Assembly: GCA_900767605.1 (NCBI GenBank)
Contig: CAAFZT010000039.1
Location: forward strand, 1 to 7,714
DNA from: Bacilli bacterium
Lineage (GTDB): Bacteria; Bacillota_I; Bacilli_A; RFN20; CAG-826
Direction of reading: 5' to 3'
DNA: 7,714 bases
Both the position numbers and the translations under genes were made by a program. Positions within the stretch are counted from its first letter, which is position 1, and the number at the start of each line of letters is the position of its first letter. Below the pieces are notes generated by a model that ran no database searches, was not told where the DNA came from, and saw nothing but the letters and a program-made list of their open reading frames with translations. This document shows positions 1 to 5,166 of the stretch, piece by piece.

Positions 1-117
1 ATACTATCTTAAGAAGATGGCATAGATGTTTGTTCAAACCGCCGTATGCGGAAGACCGCACGTACGGTGGTGTGAGAGGGAGCGGAGAAACCATTGTTTC
101 TCACTCTCTACTCGATT
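1..117 (+). mobile_element. 3' end of a group II intron (class C-like): domains V and VI
   Basis: Domain V lies at about 39-70. Positions 39-47 pair with 62-70, an upper stem 48-51 pairs with 56-59 under an AAGA loop (52-55), and the expected two-base AC bulge is at 60-61. The catalytic triad is C40-G41-C42 with G41 opposite T68, a G-U wobble. CGC rather than AGC is the class C signature. Domain VI follows as a hairpin at about 74-113: 85-91 pairs with 96-102, and 77-82 pairs with 104-109. An unpaired A110 is the candidate branch point. The 3' splice site should fall at about 116-119, after the sequence CTCGAT; the exact base is uncertain. The 5' part, including most of the reverse transcriptase, is outside the window. 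Class C introns usually insert just after terminator hairpins; the 5' exon that would show this is not visible. Confidence 0.8.
2..25 (+). CDS. C-terminal tail of a group II intron reverse transcriptase/maturase (partial)
   Basis: Only the last seven codons are in the window: frame 2 reads YYLKKMA and then TAG at 23-25. The call rests almost entirely on position. Bacterial group II intron proteins end shortly before domain V, and a clear domain V begins about 13 bases after this stop on the same strand. Tails with a Tyr-Tyr-Leu near the end occur in this family, but a stretch this short cannot be identified by sequence alone. The protein would be the intron's reverse transcriptase and splicing cofactor. 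Confidence 0.35.
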   Translation, partial: YYLKKMA

Positions 118-131
118 ATTACGGCTTAAAT

Positions 132-653
132 TCAGTGGGAATCGCTGAGAGTTAACAAAGATTCGCAGGGCAATCCAACCATCTTTTCGCCATGGAGTTC
201 TTCGAGGTTGATGAGCGTTAAGCAGGCAACCGGAATTCCTCCAGCGACTTCAACAATTTTCTTCAACGCGTCGAAGGTGCCGCCCGTCGCCATCAAATCG
301 TCCACGAGCAAGACGCGTTGACCTTTTTGAATCGCGTTGGAAGGGATTTCCAAGGTGGCCGTGCCGTATTCGAGGGAATAAGAGGCTTTGATCGTCGTGC
401 CTGGGAGCTTTCCAGCCTTACGGCCCATGACAAATCCAAGGTTCATCTTATAGGCAAGAGCAGAACCGAAGATGAAGCCACGGCTCTCTGCGCCCAAAAT
501 CAAATCGGGTTGGTATTTTTTGGCGCGCTCGGCCATATCGTCGATGACCGCGTGGAAGGCTTCCGCGTCTGCAACAAGAGGCGAAATATCCTTGAAACTG
601 ATGCCTGCCTTGGGGAAATCGGGGTAGACGCCGATGTGTTTTTCATAATCCAT
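132..653 (-). CDS. apt: Adenine phosphoribosyltransferase
   Basis: Cytoplasmic purine-salvage enzyme: adenine plus PRPP gives AMP and pyrophosphate. The 173-residue product has the normal family length. It starts with the typical region around PDFPKAGISFKDISPL (residues 11-26). Residues 78-102 hold the RKAGKLPG and YSLEYGT motifs of the flexible catalytic loop. The PRPP-binding loop VLLVDDLMATGGT is at 114-126. The start ATG has an AAGGAG site at 667-672, about 13 bases upstream, which is slightly long spacing. The gene lies 83 bases after the permease on the same strand, but a terminator separates them and a -10-like element sits just ahead of apt, so it probably has its own promoter. The stop is TGA, the only TGA stop among the genes here. 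Only about 15 bases separate the stop from the end of the group II intron, so no apt terminator is visible before the intron. Confidence 0.96.
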   Translation of the reverse strand: MDYEKHIGVYPDFPKAGISFKDISPLVADAEAFHAVIDDMAERAKKYQPDLILGAESRGFIFGSALAYKMNLGFVMGRKAGKLPGTTIKASYSLEYGTATLEIPSNAIQKGQRVLLVDDLMATGGTFDALKKIVEVAGGIPVACLTLINLEELHGEKMVGLPCESLLTLSDSH

Positions 654-679
654 GATGCGAAGAATTCTCCTTACGATTT

Positions 680-688
680 ATTGTACCA
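680..688 (-). promoter_or_regulatory. Extended -10 element, probable apt promoter
   Basis: On the minus strand the sequence reads TGG then TACAAT (hexamer at 680-685), which is five of six -10 consensus bases preceded by the extended TGn motif. No good -35 is seen; the expected place is occupied by the terminator stem of the preceding permease gene. Transcription would begin near 673, giving a leader of only about 20 bases that starts almost at the ribosome site. Inference from motif and position only. Confidence 0.45.
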
Positions 689-726
689 AAAGAAAAGCCC
701 CGAATGGTGTTCCATTCAAGGCTTTT
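688..726 (-). terminator. Intrinsic terminator of the purine permease gene
   Basis: A hairpin pairs 702-707 (GAATGG) with 712-717 (CCATTC) around a four-base loop. After a small internal mismatch it continues as 693-699 with 720-726. Read on the minus strand it runs into TTTTCTTTT, a T-tract. It starts about ten bases after the permease stop codon and ends before the apt start, so it should separate the two transcripts. Confidence 0.85.
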
Positions 727-736
727 TGGTTCGTTT

Positions 737-2254
737 TTATTTGATGCCGGTCGCGAACTCCATGATATAGAGTGCGCAGAAAGCAGCGGCCAAAACGGTG
801 ACGGGGATGTCTTTCTTGCTGTAACGTCCAGCGGCAAGGGTGCAGATCGTGTAGGAGATGAAGCCAAACGCGATGCCGTCGCTGATCGAAGCGGTGCAGA
901 TCATCATGACAACGGTCATGAAGCCAGAAGCGATGGCGACCCAATCGTGCCAATCGAGTTCTTTGAGGTTCATGAACATGCAGATACCGACGTAGATAAG
1001 AGCGATGTTAGGAACGGAACCCGAGAAAATGCCGAGGACCGGATAAGCAAAGACGGAAAGGGTGAAGAGCAAGCCGGTGAAGAGGGCGGCAAGACCCGTG
1101 CGAGCACCAGCGGCGACGCCGGAAGTGGATTCGACGAAGGAAGTGACAGTCGTGGTGCCGAAGATGGAACCAAGGACGGTGCCACCGGCGTCAACGATCA
1201 TCGCGTTGCGGTCGGAGACGGTGATGTTGCCGTCTTTGTCGACCATGCCAGCACCAACTTCAACGCCGACCAAGGTGCCGGTGGTGTCGAAGAAGTCGAT
1301 GAAGAGAAGGGTGAAGACAAGGGCATAGGCTTGCGGATTGGTGAAGATATCGAAGCCGTGGAAGCAAGCGCCGACGAGGGTGCCAAAATTGCTCCAGTTG
1401 CCTTGACTCGAAAGCAAGAATTTGGCTTTGACGCCACCGAGGTCAGCTTGTCCAAGCGAGGCTTCGACGATGCCGAGGACCAACATGACAATGATGACAG
1501 AGAAACGAGAGATCCAAGCACAGGCTTTGTTTTGCTTGGGGAGAGCGGAAAGGGCGAGAACGAGGATGACGCCGATTAAAGTGATGAGAGTGGAAACGTT
1601 TTTGAAGTTGCCCATGGCTAGACCGTTATCGGAAACGGAGATGATGCCAGAGGTTTTCATGCCGAGGTAGGCGATGAAGAAGCCAATGCCCGCAGAGATG
1701 GCGATTTTGATGTTCTTCGGAATGGCGCGAACGATCATGTTGCGGAGCGGGGTGACGGAAATGATGAAGAAGAGGATACCATCAACAAGGGTGAGGCACA
1801 TCATTTGAGCATAGTTGAAGCCCCAAAGACTCGATAGATAAATCGAAACCATCGAGTTGATACCCATGCCGGAAGCAAGTCCGACCGGGAGCTTGCCGAT
1901 TAAGCCCATCGCGATGGTAGTGATACCAGCGGAAAGAGCGGTGGCAATGAAGATGCCAGCGTAAGCGGAAGCGGCGGGAAGATAGACGTCTCCGTAAATC
2001 CAAACCTGAGCTCCGTCAGGCATGCCCGGAAACCAGCCAGAAAGGATTCCCGAGTTGACGTTGAGGATGTAGAACATCGCGAGGAAGGTGATCAAGCCAC
2101 CCACGAGTTCGCGAACGATCGAGGATCCTCTTTCGCCGATATGGAAATACCGGTCGATGAACGCGCCGAACTTGGTCTTCGGCGACCATTCGCCTTGGGG
2201 AGCTGGTTGTTGATCAGCGGACCCAAACGATGGATTTTTTTCTGCTTCTTCCAT
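737..2254 (-). CDS. NCS2-family purine permease, AzgA/PbuG-like (guanine/hypoxanthine/adenine)
   Basis: Membrane protein of 505 residues, expected to import purine bases with protons. An N-terminal GERGSSIVRELVGG segment (about 40-53) leads into the first membrane helix, and many hydrophobic segments follow through the chain. The family hallmarks are present: FDTTGT at 322-327 and the substrate-site region TSFVESTSGVAAGARTG at about 371-387. These match AzgA/PbuG-type permeases rather than the UraA/PbuX branch. The exact base preference cannot be read from sequence. The start chosen is the ATG at 2252-2254, preceded by a near-perfect AAGGAGGT site at 2263-2271 with 8-base spacing. The open frame runs 34 codons further upstream, but that part is leader DNA with no ribosome site. 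The first ~28 residues are a polar, Gln/Pro-rich tail. The gene is divergent from upp and next to apt, fitting uptake coupled to phosphoribosylation. Confidence 0.93.
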   Translation of the reverse strand: MEEAEKNPSFGSADQQPAPQGEWSPKTKFGAFIDRYFHIGERGSSIVRELVGGLITFLAMFYILNVNSGILSGWFPGMPDGAQVWIYGDVYLPAASAYAGIFIATALSAGITTIAMGLIGKLPVGLASGMGINSMVSIYLSSLWGFNYAQMMCLTLVDGILFFIISVTPLRNMIVRAIPKNIKIAISAGIGFFIAYLGMKTSGIISVSDNGLAMGNFKNVSTLITLIGVILVLALSALPKQNKACAWISRFSVIIVMLVLGIVEASLGQADLGGVKAKFLLSSQGNWSNFGTLVGACFHGFDIFTNPQAYALVFTLLFIDFFDTTGTLVGVEVGAGMVDKDGNITVSDRNAMIVDAGGTVLGSIFGTTTVTSFVESTSGVAAGARTGLAALFTGLLFTLSVFAYPVLGIFSGSVPNIALIYVGICMFMNLKELDWHDWVAIASGFMTVVMMICTASISDGIAFGFISYTICTLAAGRYSKKDIPVTVLAAAFCALYIMEFATGIK

Positions 2255-2262
2255 TTGTTTTA

Positions 2263-2271
2263 GACCTCCTT
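2263..2271 (-). promoter_or_regulatory. Ribosome binding site that fixes the permease start
   Basis: The minus strand reads AAGGAGGTC, an almost complete complement of the 16S rRNA 3' end, eight bases before the ATG at 2254. It shows that the longer in-frame extension back to 2356 is untranslated leader. Confidence 0.85.
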
Positions 2272-2300
2272 GGAATTGAAGTAGATAACTGCCGCGCCTA

Positions 2301-2344
2301 GAAAACGCAAAAAGGAAAAACCAATATTTCCCGTACGCGTTTTC
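2301..2344 (-). other. Hairpin in the permease 5' leader, possible structured regulatory RNA
   Basis: An 8-bp inverted repeat GAAAACGC/GCGTTTTC (2301-2308 with 2337-2344) encloses a second 5-bp stem (2314-2318 with 2327-2331). In the predicted transcript, which starts near 2367, it occupies the middle of a leader of about 113 bases. The loop side carries UCCUU, which is complementary to AAGGA of the ribosome site. No conserved core of the purine riboswitch is visible. It could be a regulatory leader, a stabilising hairpin or chance; function is unknown. Confidence 0.4.
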
Positions 2345-2373
2345 AAACAACGACAATCAACAACAACTGCTTT

Positions 2374-2401
2374 ATTCTAACAAAACAATCGGTGTTGTCT
2401 T
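2374..2401 (-). promoter_or_regulatory. Probable promoter of the purine permease
   Basis: On the minus strand an extended -10, TGT followed by TAGAAT (hexamer at 2374-2379), has AAGACA (2396-2401) 16 bases upstream as a -35 matching four of six consensus positions. The predicted start is near 2367. The -10 overlaps the left arm of an 11-bp inverted repeat (2375-2385 with 2407-2417). Confidence 0.5.
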
Positions 2402-2417
2402 GTCTTTTTTGTTAGAA
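2375..2417. repeat. Perfect 11-bp inverted repeat in the permease/upp divergent promoter region
   Basis: TTCTAACAAAA at 2375-2385 and its exact complement TTTTGTTAGAA at 2407-2417 are separated by 21 bases. The left arm covers the permease extended -10, and the -35 lies between the arms. This geometry would suit an operator bound by a dimeric or looping regulator, or two mirror-image -10 elements. It does not resemble the Bacillus PurR box. AT-rich arms make chance somewhat more likely than the length alone suggests. Confidence 0.5.
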
Positions 2418-2450
2418 AGCGGTTCCAGCAAAAAGAGGATAAAAAGTACG

Positions 2451-2479
2451 TGATTTTGTAAAACAAATTGGGTTATGAT
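2451..2479 (+). promoter_or_regulatory. Possible upp promoter
   Basis: TATGAT at 2474-2479 is a good -10 (five of six). The -35 position at 17-base spacing holds only TGATTT (2451-2456), a poor match. The predicted start near 2486 leaves a leader of about 20 bases, just enough for the ribosome site AGGAAGGT at 2491-2498. Confidence 0.4.
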
Positions 2480-2506
2480 AAAGGACTAGAAGGAAGGTAA
2501 ACCTCA

Positions 2507-3154
2507 ATGGATATAGCCGATATGAAAAACGTCCACGTGCTGGATCATCCTTTGCTCAAGCACAAAATCACCAAGATTCGCCGCGTCGAAACCCAAACGA
2601 ACGAATTCCGCGAAATCGTCAAGGAAATCGCCGTTATTGAAGGGTTAGAAGCACTTCGCGAACTCCCAACCCACGACGTGGAGATCCAAACTCCGATTGA
2701 AAAAACGATTCAACCCGTCATCGATTCCGATTCTCTTTGCTTTGTTCCGATTCTTCGCGCGGGACTTGGCATGGTCGATGGACTTCTCGAACTTGTTCCG
2801 GGTGCCCACGTTGGCCACCTCGGCATGTACCGGAATGAAGAAACGCATGAGCCGGTGGAATATTTCTGCAAATTGCCGAAAAACATCGCCGACCTCGATG
2901 TCTATCTTCTCGACCCGATGCTTGCTACCGGCGGAAGCGGCATCGACGCCGTTGCTTCTTTATATAAGCATGGCGTGAAGAAAATTCATTTCCTCTGCAT
3001 CATCGCCGCTCCTGAAGGAGTCGAAACCTTCCATAAGAAATATCCGGAAGTTCCTCTCTATATCGGAGCCTTGGACCGTCAGCTCAACGAAAATTGCTAC
3101 ATTTGCCCTGGGCTTGGCGATGCCGGCGACCGCATCTTCGGAACCCTTCAGTAA
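2507..3154 (+). CDS. upp: Uracil phosphoribosyltransferase
   Basis: Pyrimidine-salvage enzyme: uracil plus PRPP gives UMP and pyrophosphate, in the cytoplasm. It has 215 residues against the usual 208-210; the extra residues are at the N-terminus. The family pattern is complete: DHPLLKHK near residue 13, PILRAGLGM at 81-89, the PRPP loop YLLDPMLATGGSG at 133-145, and the C-terminal uracil-binding region ending in PGLGDAGDRIFGT. The start at 2507 is supported by AGGAAGGT (2491-2498) eight bases upstream. The alternative Met six residues later has no ribosome site. It is divergent from the purine permease and convergent with hpt, with a strong terminator directly after its stop. Confidence 0.97.
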   Translation: MDIADMKNVHVLDHPLLKHKITKIRRVETQTNEFREIVKEIAVIEGLEALRELPTHDVEIQTPIEKTIQPVIDSDSLCFVPILRAGLGMVDGLLELVPGAHVGHLGMYRNEETHEPVEYFCKLPKNIADLDVYLLDPMLATGGSGIDAVASLYKHGVKKIHFLCIIAAPEGVETFHKKYPEVPLYIGALDRQLNENCYICPGLGDAGDRIFGTLQ

Positions 3155-3157
3155 TTC

Positions 3158-3189
3158 AAAAAAGCGAGACTTCCACATCTCGCTTTTTT
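3158..3189 (+). terminator. Intrinsic terminator of upp (symmetric, may act both ways)
   Basis: A perfect 12-bp stem pairs AAAAAAGCGAGA (3158-3169) with TCTCGCTTTTTT (3178-3189) around an eight-base loop. It begins three bases after the upp stop. The six Ts follow the GC stem on the plus strand and six As precede it, so it could also stop antisense reads. Confidence 0.92.
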
Positions 3190-3204
3190 CCTGCCCTTAA
3201 GAAA

Positions 3205-3234
3205 TGAAAAAGGCCGCGAACTTTCGCGACCTTT
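3205..3234 (-). terminator. Intrinsic terminator of hpt
   Basis: The stem pairs 3215-3219 (CGCGA) with 3224-3228 (TCGCG) and 3209-3213 (AAAGG) with 3230-3234 (CCTTT), with one mismatch between. On the minus strand it ends in CCTTTTTC, a short T-tract. It lies eight bases beyond the hpt stop and back to back with the upp terminator. Confidence 0.8.
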
Positions 3235-3242
3235 CCTTGTCT

Positions 3243-3803
3243 TTAACGTTCCTTATCGACGTTCATGCGTTCCAAGTCTTCTTCGGAAGCGCTATAAACG
3301 AAGGGGATGTTACGGTCGAGCTCGCAATAATCCAGACCATATCCCATCAAGAATTTAGGCTCATCGAGTTCCTTACCACAGAAATCGACGTCAACTTCGA
3401 GTTTTCTTAACGGCTTCTTATCGAATAAAGTCGCGATGAGAATTTGTTTCGGCTTGTAATGGGAGAAGAGATGCTCCTTGAGGTAATACATCGTTAACCC
3501 CGTGTCGACGACGTCTTCGACGAGTACGACCGTTCTCCCTTGAATGTCCATGGAGATATCGCGGTCAATTTTTAGGTGTCCCGTGCTTTGGGTGCCCACA
3601 TAAGAAGACACTTTCACGAAATCAAGAAGGATCGGGCACTTGATTTGGCGGACCAAATCACTATAGAAGAAGAGGGCCCCTTTCATGACGGCCACGACGA
3701 CGGGAAGTTTTTCCTCGTCTTTGAGACGCTGGGTAAGTTGTCTCCCCAAGCGGCGGTTGATGGTTTGAATCTGATCGACGGATAAAACGATATCGTCCCT
3801 CAT
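3243..3803 (-). CDS. hpt: Hypoxanthine(-guanine) phosphoribosyltransferase
   Basis: Converts hypoxanthine, and usually guanine, with PRPP to IMP or GMP; cytoplasmic salvage enzyme. At 186 residues it is normal for bacterial Hpt. Recognisable parts are VVVAVMKGALFF (35-46), whose Lys-Gly contributes to the pyrophosphate site, the flexible-loop segment KVSSYVG (64-70), the PRPP loop VVLVEDVVDTGLT (92-104), and the base-binding region MGYGLDY near the C-terminus. The usual aromatic/basic pair after GLDY is altered here (ELDRNIPF where many relatives have a Tyr-Arg-Asn-Leu-Pro pattern), a mild variation. The start ATG has GAAAGGG at 3811-3817, seven bases upstream. It is divergent from guaB, whose product uses the IMP this enzyme makes. 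Confidence 0.96.
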   Translation of the reverse strand: MRDDIVLSVDQIQTINRRLGRQLTQRLKDEEKLPVVVAVMKGALFFYSDLVRQIKCPILLDFVKVSSYVGTQSTGHLKIDRDISMDIQGRTVVLVEDVVDTGLTMYYLKEHLFSHYKPKQILIATLFDKKPLRKLEVDVDFCGKELDEPKFLMGYGLDYCELDRNIPFVYSASEEDLERMNVDKER

Positions 3804-3832
3804 AGTGAAACCCTTTCGGTGCTTATTAGGCT

Positions 3833-3838
3833 AGTATA
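3833..3838 (-). promoter_or_regulatory. -10 element of a probable hpt promoter
   Basis: TATACT on the minus strand, about 30 bases upstream of the start codon. No convincing -35 is seen at 16-18 bases. The element overlaps the left arm of a 7-bp inverted repeat (3829-3835 with 3859-3865, GGCTAGT/ACTAGCC). A repeat that short is expected by chance several times in a window of this size. Confidence 0.4.
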
Positions 3839-3898
3839 TCGTTCTCGTTGGAAGAAAAACTAGCCCTGTTTTCAATTTCGCCAATGAAAGCGCTCCCG

Positions 3899-3928
3899 TA
3901 GCCATAAATGCCCTTATCGCGTTAGAAT
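3899..3928 (+). promoter_or_regulatory. Probable guaB promoter
   Basis: TAGAAT at 3923-3928 matches five of six -10 positions. TAGCCA at 3899-3904 is a four-of-six -35 with an 18-base spacer. The predicted start near 3935 gives a leader of about 40 bases. The -10 context GTTAGAAT matches that of the permease promoter. Confidence 0.45.
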
Positions 3929-3977
3929 ACTTTAATCTTTGAAATGGAAACTCGCCCCAGAGAAAGAAGGAACCCCC

Positions 3978-5096
3978 ATGAAGCTAGAAAATATTCCCTT
4001 AGCCCTCACCTATGACGATTTGCTTTTAGTCCCCGTTCATTCGACGGCTGTCCCCAATCAAGTGGAACTAAAAACCCACCTTTGCCGCGGCATCGATTTG
4101 CCAATCCCCGTTTTAAGCGCCGCCATGGACACCGTAAGCGAATCCAAAATGGCCATTGCCCTTGCTCGACTCGGCGGACTCTCCATCATCCATAAGAATA
4201 TGGCAATTGAAGACCAAGCCGAACAAGTCCGTTTGGTGAAAGAGGCCAATCCTAAAGGAACCAATCCCGCCTTAGACGCGAATGGACGTTTGATGGTGGG
4301 GGCGGCGGTAGGAGCCAATCCCGAACTATTGCCGCGTGCCAAAGCGTTAATCGAAGCCGGCGTGGATGTGCTTTGCCTGGATTCCGCCCATGGTGATAGC
4401 GAAAATGTCATCCAAAAAGTGGCTGAACTTAGAAAAGCGTTCCCAAAAATCCCCCTTATTGCTGGTAACATCGTTACCGAAGGGGCGGCGAAGCGCCTCG
4501 CCGAAGCCGGCGCCGACTGCGTGAAAGTCGGAATTGGACCGGGTTCCATTTGCACAACTCGCGTCGTGGCGGGAGTTGGCGTTCCCCAAGCAAGTGCAGT
4601 CGATGAAGTCGTAAGTTTCTGCAAGGATAAAGGAATCGGCGTCATAGCCGATGGCGGGCTCCGTTATAGTGGAGATATCGTCAAAACCTTGGCTTTAGGC
4701 GCGAATGCCGTAATGCTAGGATCGATGCTTGCTCGAAGCGAAGAAGCTCCTGGAGAAATCTACGAACGTAACGGCAAGAAATTCAAAGCCTATAACGGTA
4801 TGGGATCCTTAAAGGCCATGCGACATGGCTCCGCCGATCGTTATTTCCAATCCTCCAAAGGGAAACTCGTCCCCGAAGGGATTGAAGCGGAAGTGCCGGT
4901 AGAAGGAACCTGTGAAGATATCATCTTCCAAATCCTTGGCGGACTTCGTAGCGGCATGGGCTACTGCGGGGCGCATAACCTCGAAGAACTTTCTTCCAAT
5001 GCCCGCTTTGTCCGCATCACCAATGCTGGCAAACTCGAATCCCATCCTCACGATGTGAAAATGGAAGTCGCCGCCCCCAATTACAAAGGCTGCTAA
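3978..5096 (+). CDS. guaB: Inosine-5'-monophosphate dehydrogenase lacking the CBS (Bateman) domain
   Basis: Oxidises IMP to XMP with NAD+, the committed step toward GMP. The ATG at 3978 has AGAAGG at 3965-3970, seven bases upstream; an in-frame TTG 39 bases earlier lacks this. The product has 372 residues, against about 485-490 for standard bacterial IMPDH. All barrel motifs are present: N-terminal LTYDDLLLVP (10-19), PVLSAAMDTVSE (44-55), LDSAHG (134-139), the catalytic loop GIGPGSICTTR (185-195) with Cys192, IADGGLRYSGD (223-233), GMGSLKAM (274-281) and the flap Arg-Tyr pair at 288-289. The chain passes from VRLVKEANP (84-92) directly to LMVGAAVG (105-112), just where the two CBS repeats normally sit. 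Cys192 is therefore about 113 residues earlier than the usual position near 305. GMP reductase also lacks CBS repeats, but the flap Arg-Tyr and the SEEAPGE segment point to IMPDH. No guaA follows. Confidence 0.94.
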   Translation: MKLENIPLALTYDDLLLVPVHSTAVPNQVELKTHLCRGIDLPIPVLSAAMDTVSESKMAIALARLGGLSIIHKNMAIEDQAEQVRLVKEANPKGTNPALDANGRLMVGAAVGANPELLPRAKALIEAGVDVLCLDSAHGDSENVIQKVAELRKAFPKIPLIAGNIVTEGAAKRLAEAGADCVKVGIGPGSICTTRVVAGVGVPQASAVDEVVSFCKDKGIGVIADGGLRYSGDIVKTLALGANAVMLGSMLARSEEAPGEIYERNGKKFKAYNGMGSLKAMRHGSADRYFQSSKGKLVPEGIEAEVPVEGTCEDIIFQILGGLRSGMGYCGAHNLEELSSNARFVRITNAGKLESHPHDVKMEVAAPNYKGC

Positions 5097-5117
5097 GCGA
5101 AAAAAAGACTACGAATT

Positions 5118-5145
5118 AACCCCGAAAAAATCGGGGTTTTAATTT
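5118..5145 (+). terminator. Intrinsic terminator of guaB
   Basis: CCCCGA (5120-5125) pairs with TCGGGG (5131-5136), extended by AA/TT, around a five-base A loop, and is followed by TTTTAATTT. It starts about 20 bases after the guaB stop. On the other strand, coming from the exporter gene that ends at 5167, the tract after the stem is only TTAATT, so it may act weakly in that direction. Confidence 0.88.
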
Positions 5146-5166
5146 GAATTCAGTCAAAAACCAACG

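Noticed and set aside
126..134. TGA read as tryptophan (Mycoplasma code) at the end of apt
   Set aside because: Reading through would add only two residues before TAA. All other genes use TGG for Trp and contain no internal TGA, so the standard bacterial code fits.
704..1579. Long open frame opposite the permease
   Set aside because: Its product is a low-complexity Asp/Glu/Gly-rich chain with no domain, the complement of a membrane-protein coding sequence. It is a shadow frame.
2255..2356. 34-codon N-terminal extension of the permease
   Set aside because: The AAGGAGGT site eight bases before 2254 fixes the start; the extension is leader sequence containing inverted repeats.
2255..2370. Canonical guanine/adenine riboswitch ahead of the permease
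   Set aside because: An ATCTAC-like string occurs, but the paired loops and junction bases of the purine aptamer are missing.
2411..2422. 12-mer GTTAGAAAGCGG shared with 7273-7284 (minus) as a common operator
   Set aside because: A few 12-base matches between any two places are expected by chance in 7.7 kb, and the two contexts differ otherwise.
3939..3977. TTG start for guaB 13 codons upstream
   Set aside because: It sits almost on the predicted transcription start with no ribosome site, while ATG 3978 has a well-spaced AGAAGG and gives the usual family N-terminus.
3978..5096. GMP reductase instead of IMP dehydrogenase
   Set aside because: The flap Arg-Tyr pair, the SEEAPGE segment and the YNGMGS-LKAM block are those of IMPDH; GMP reductase lacks the Arg-Tyr pair.
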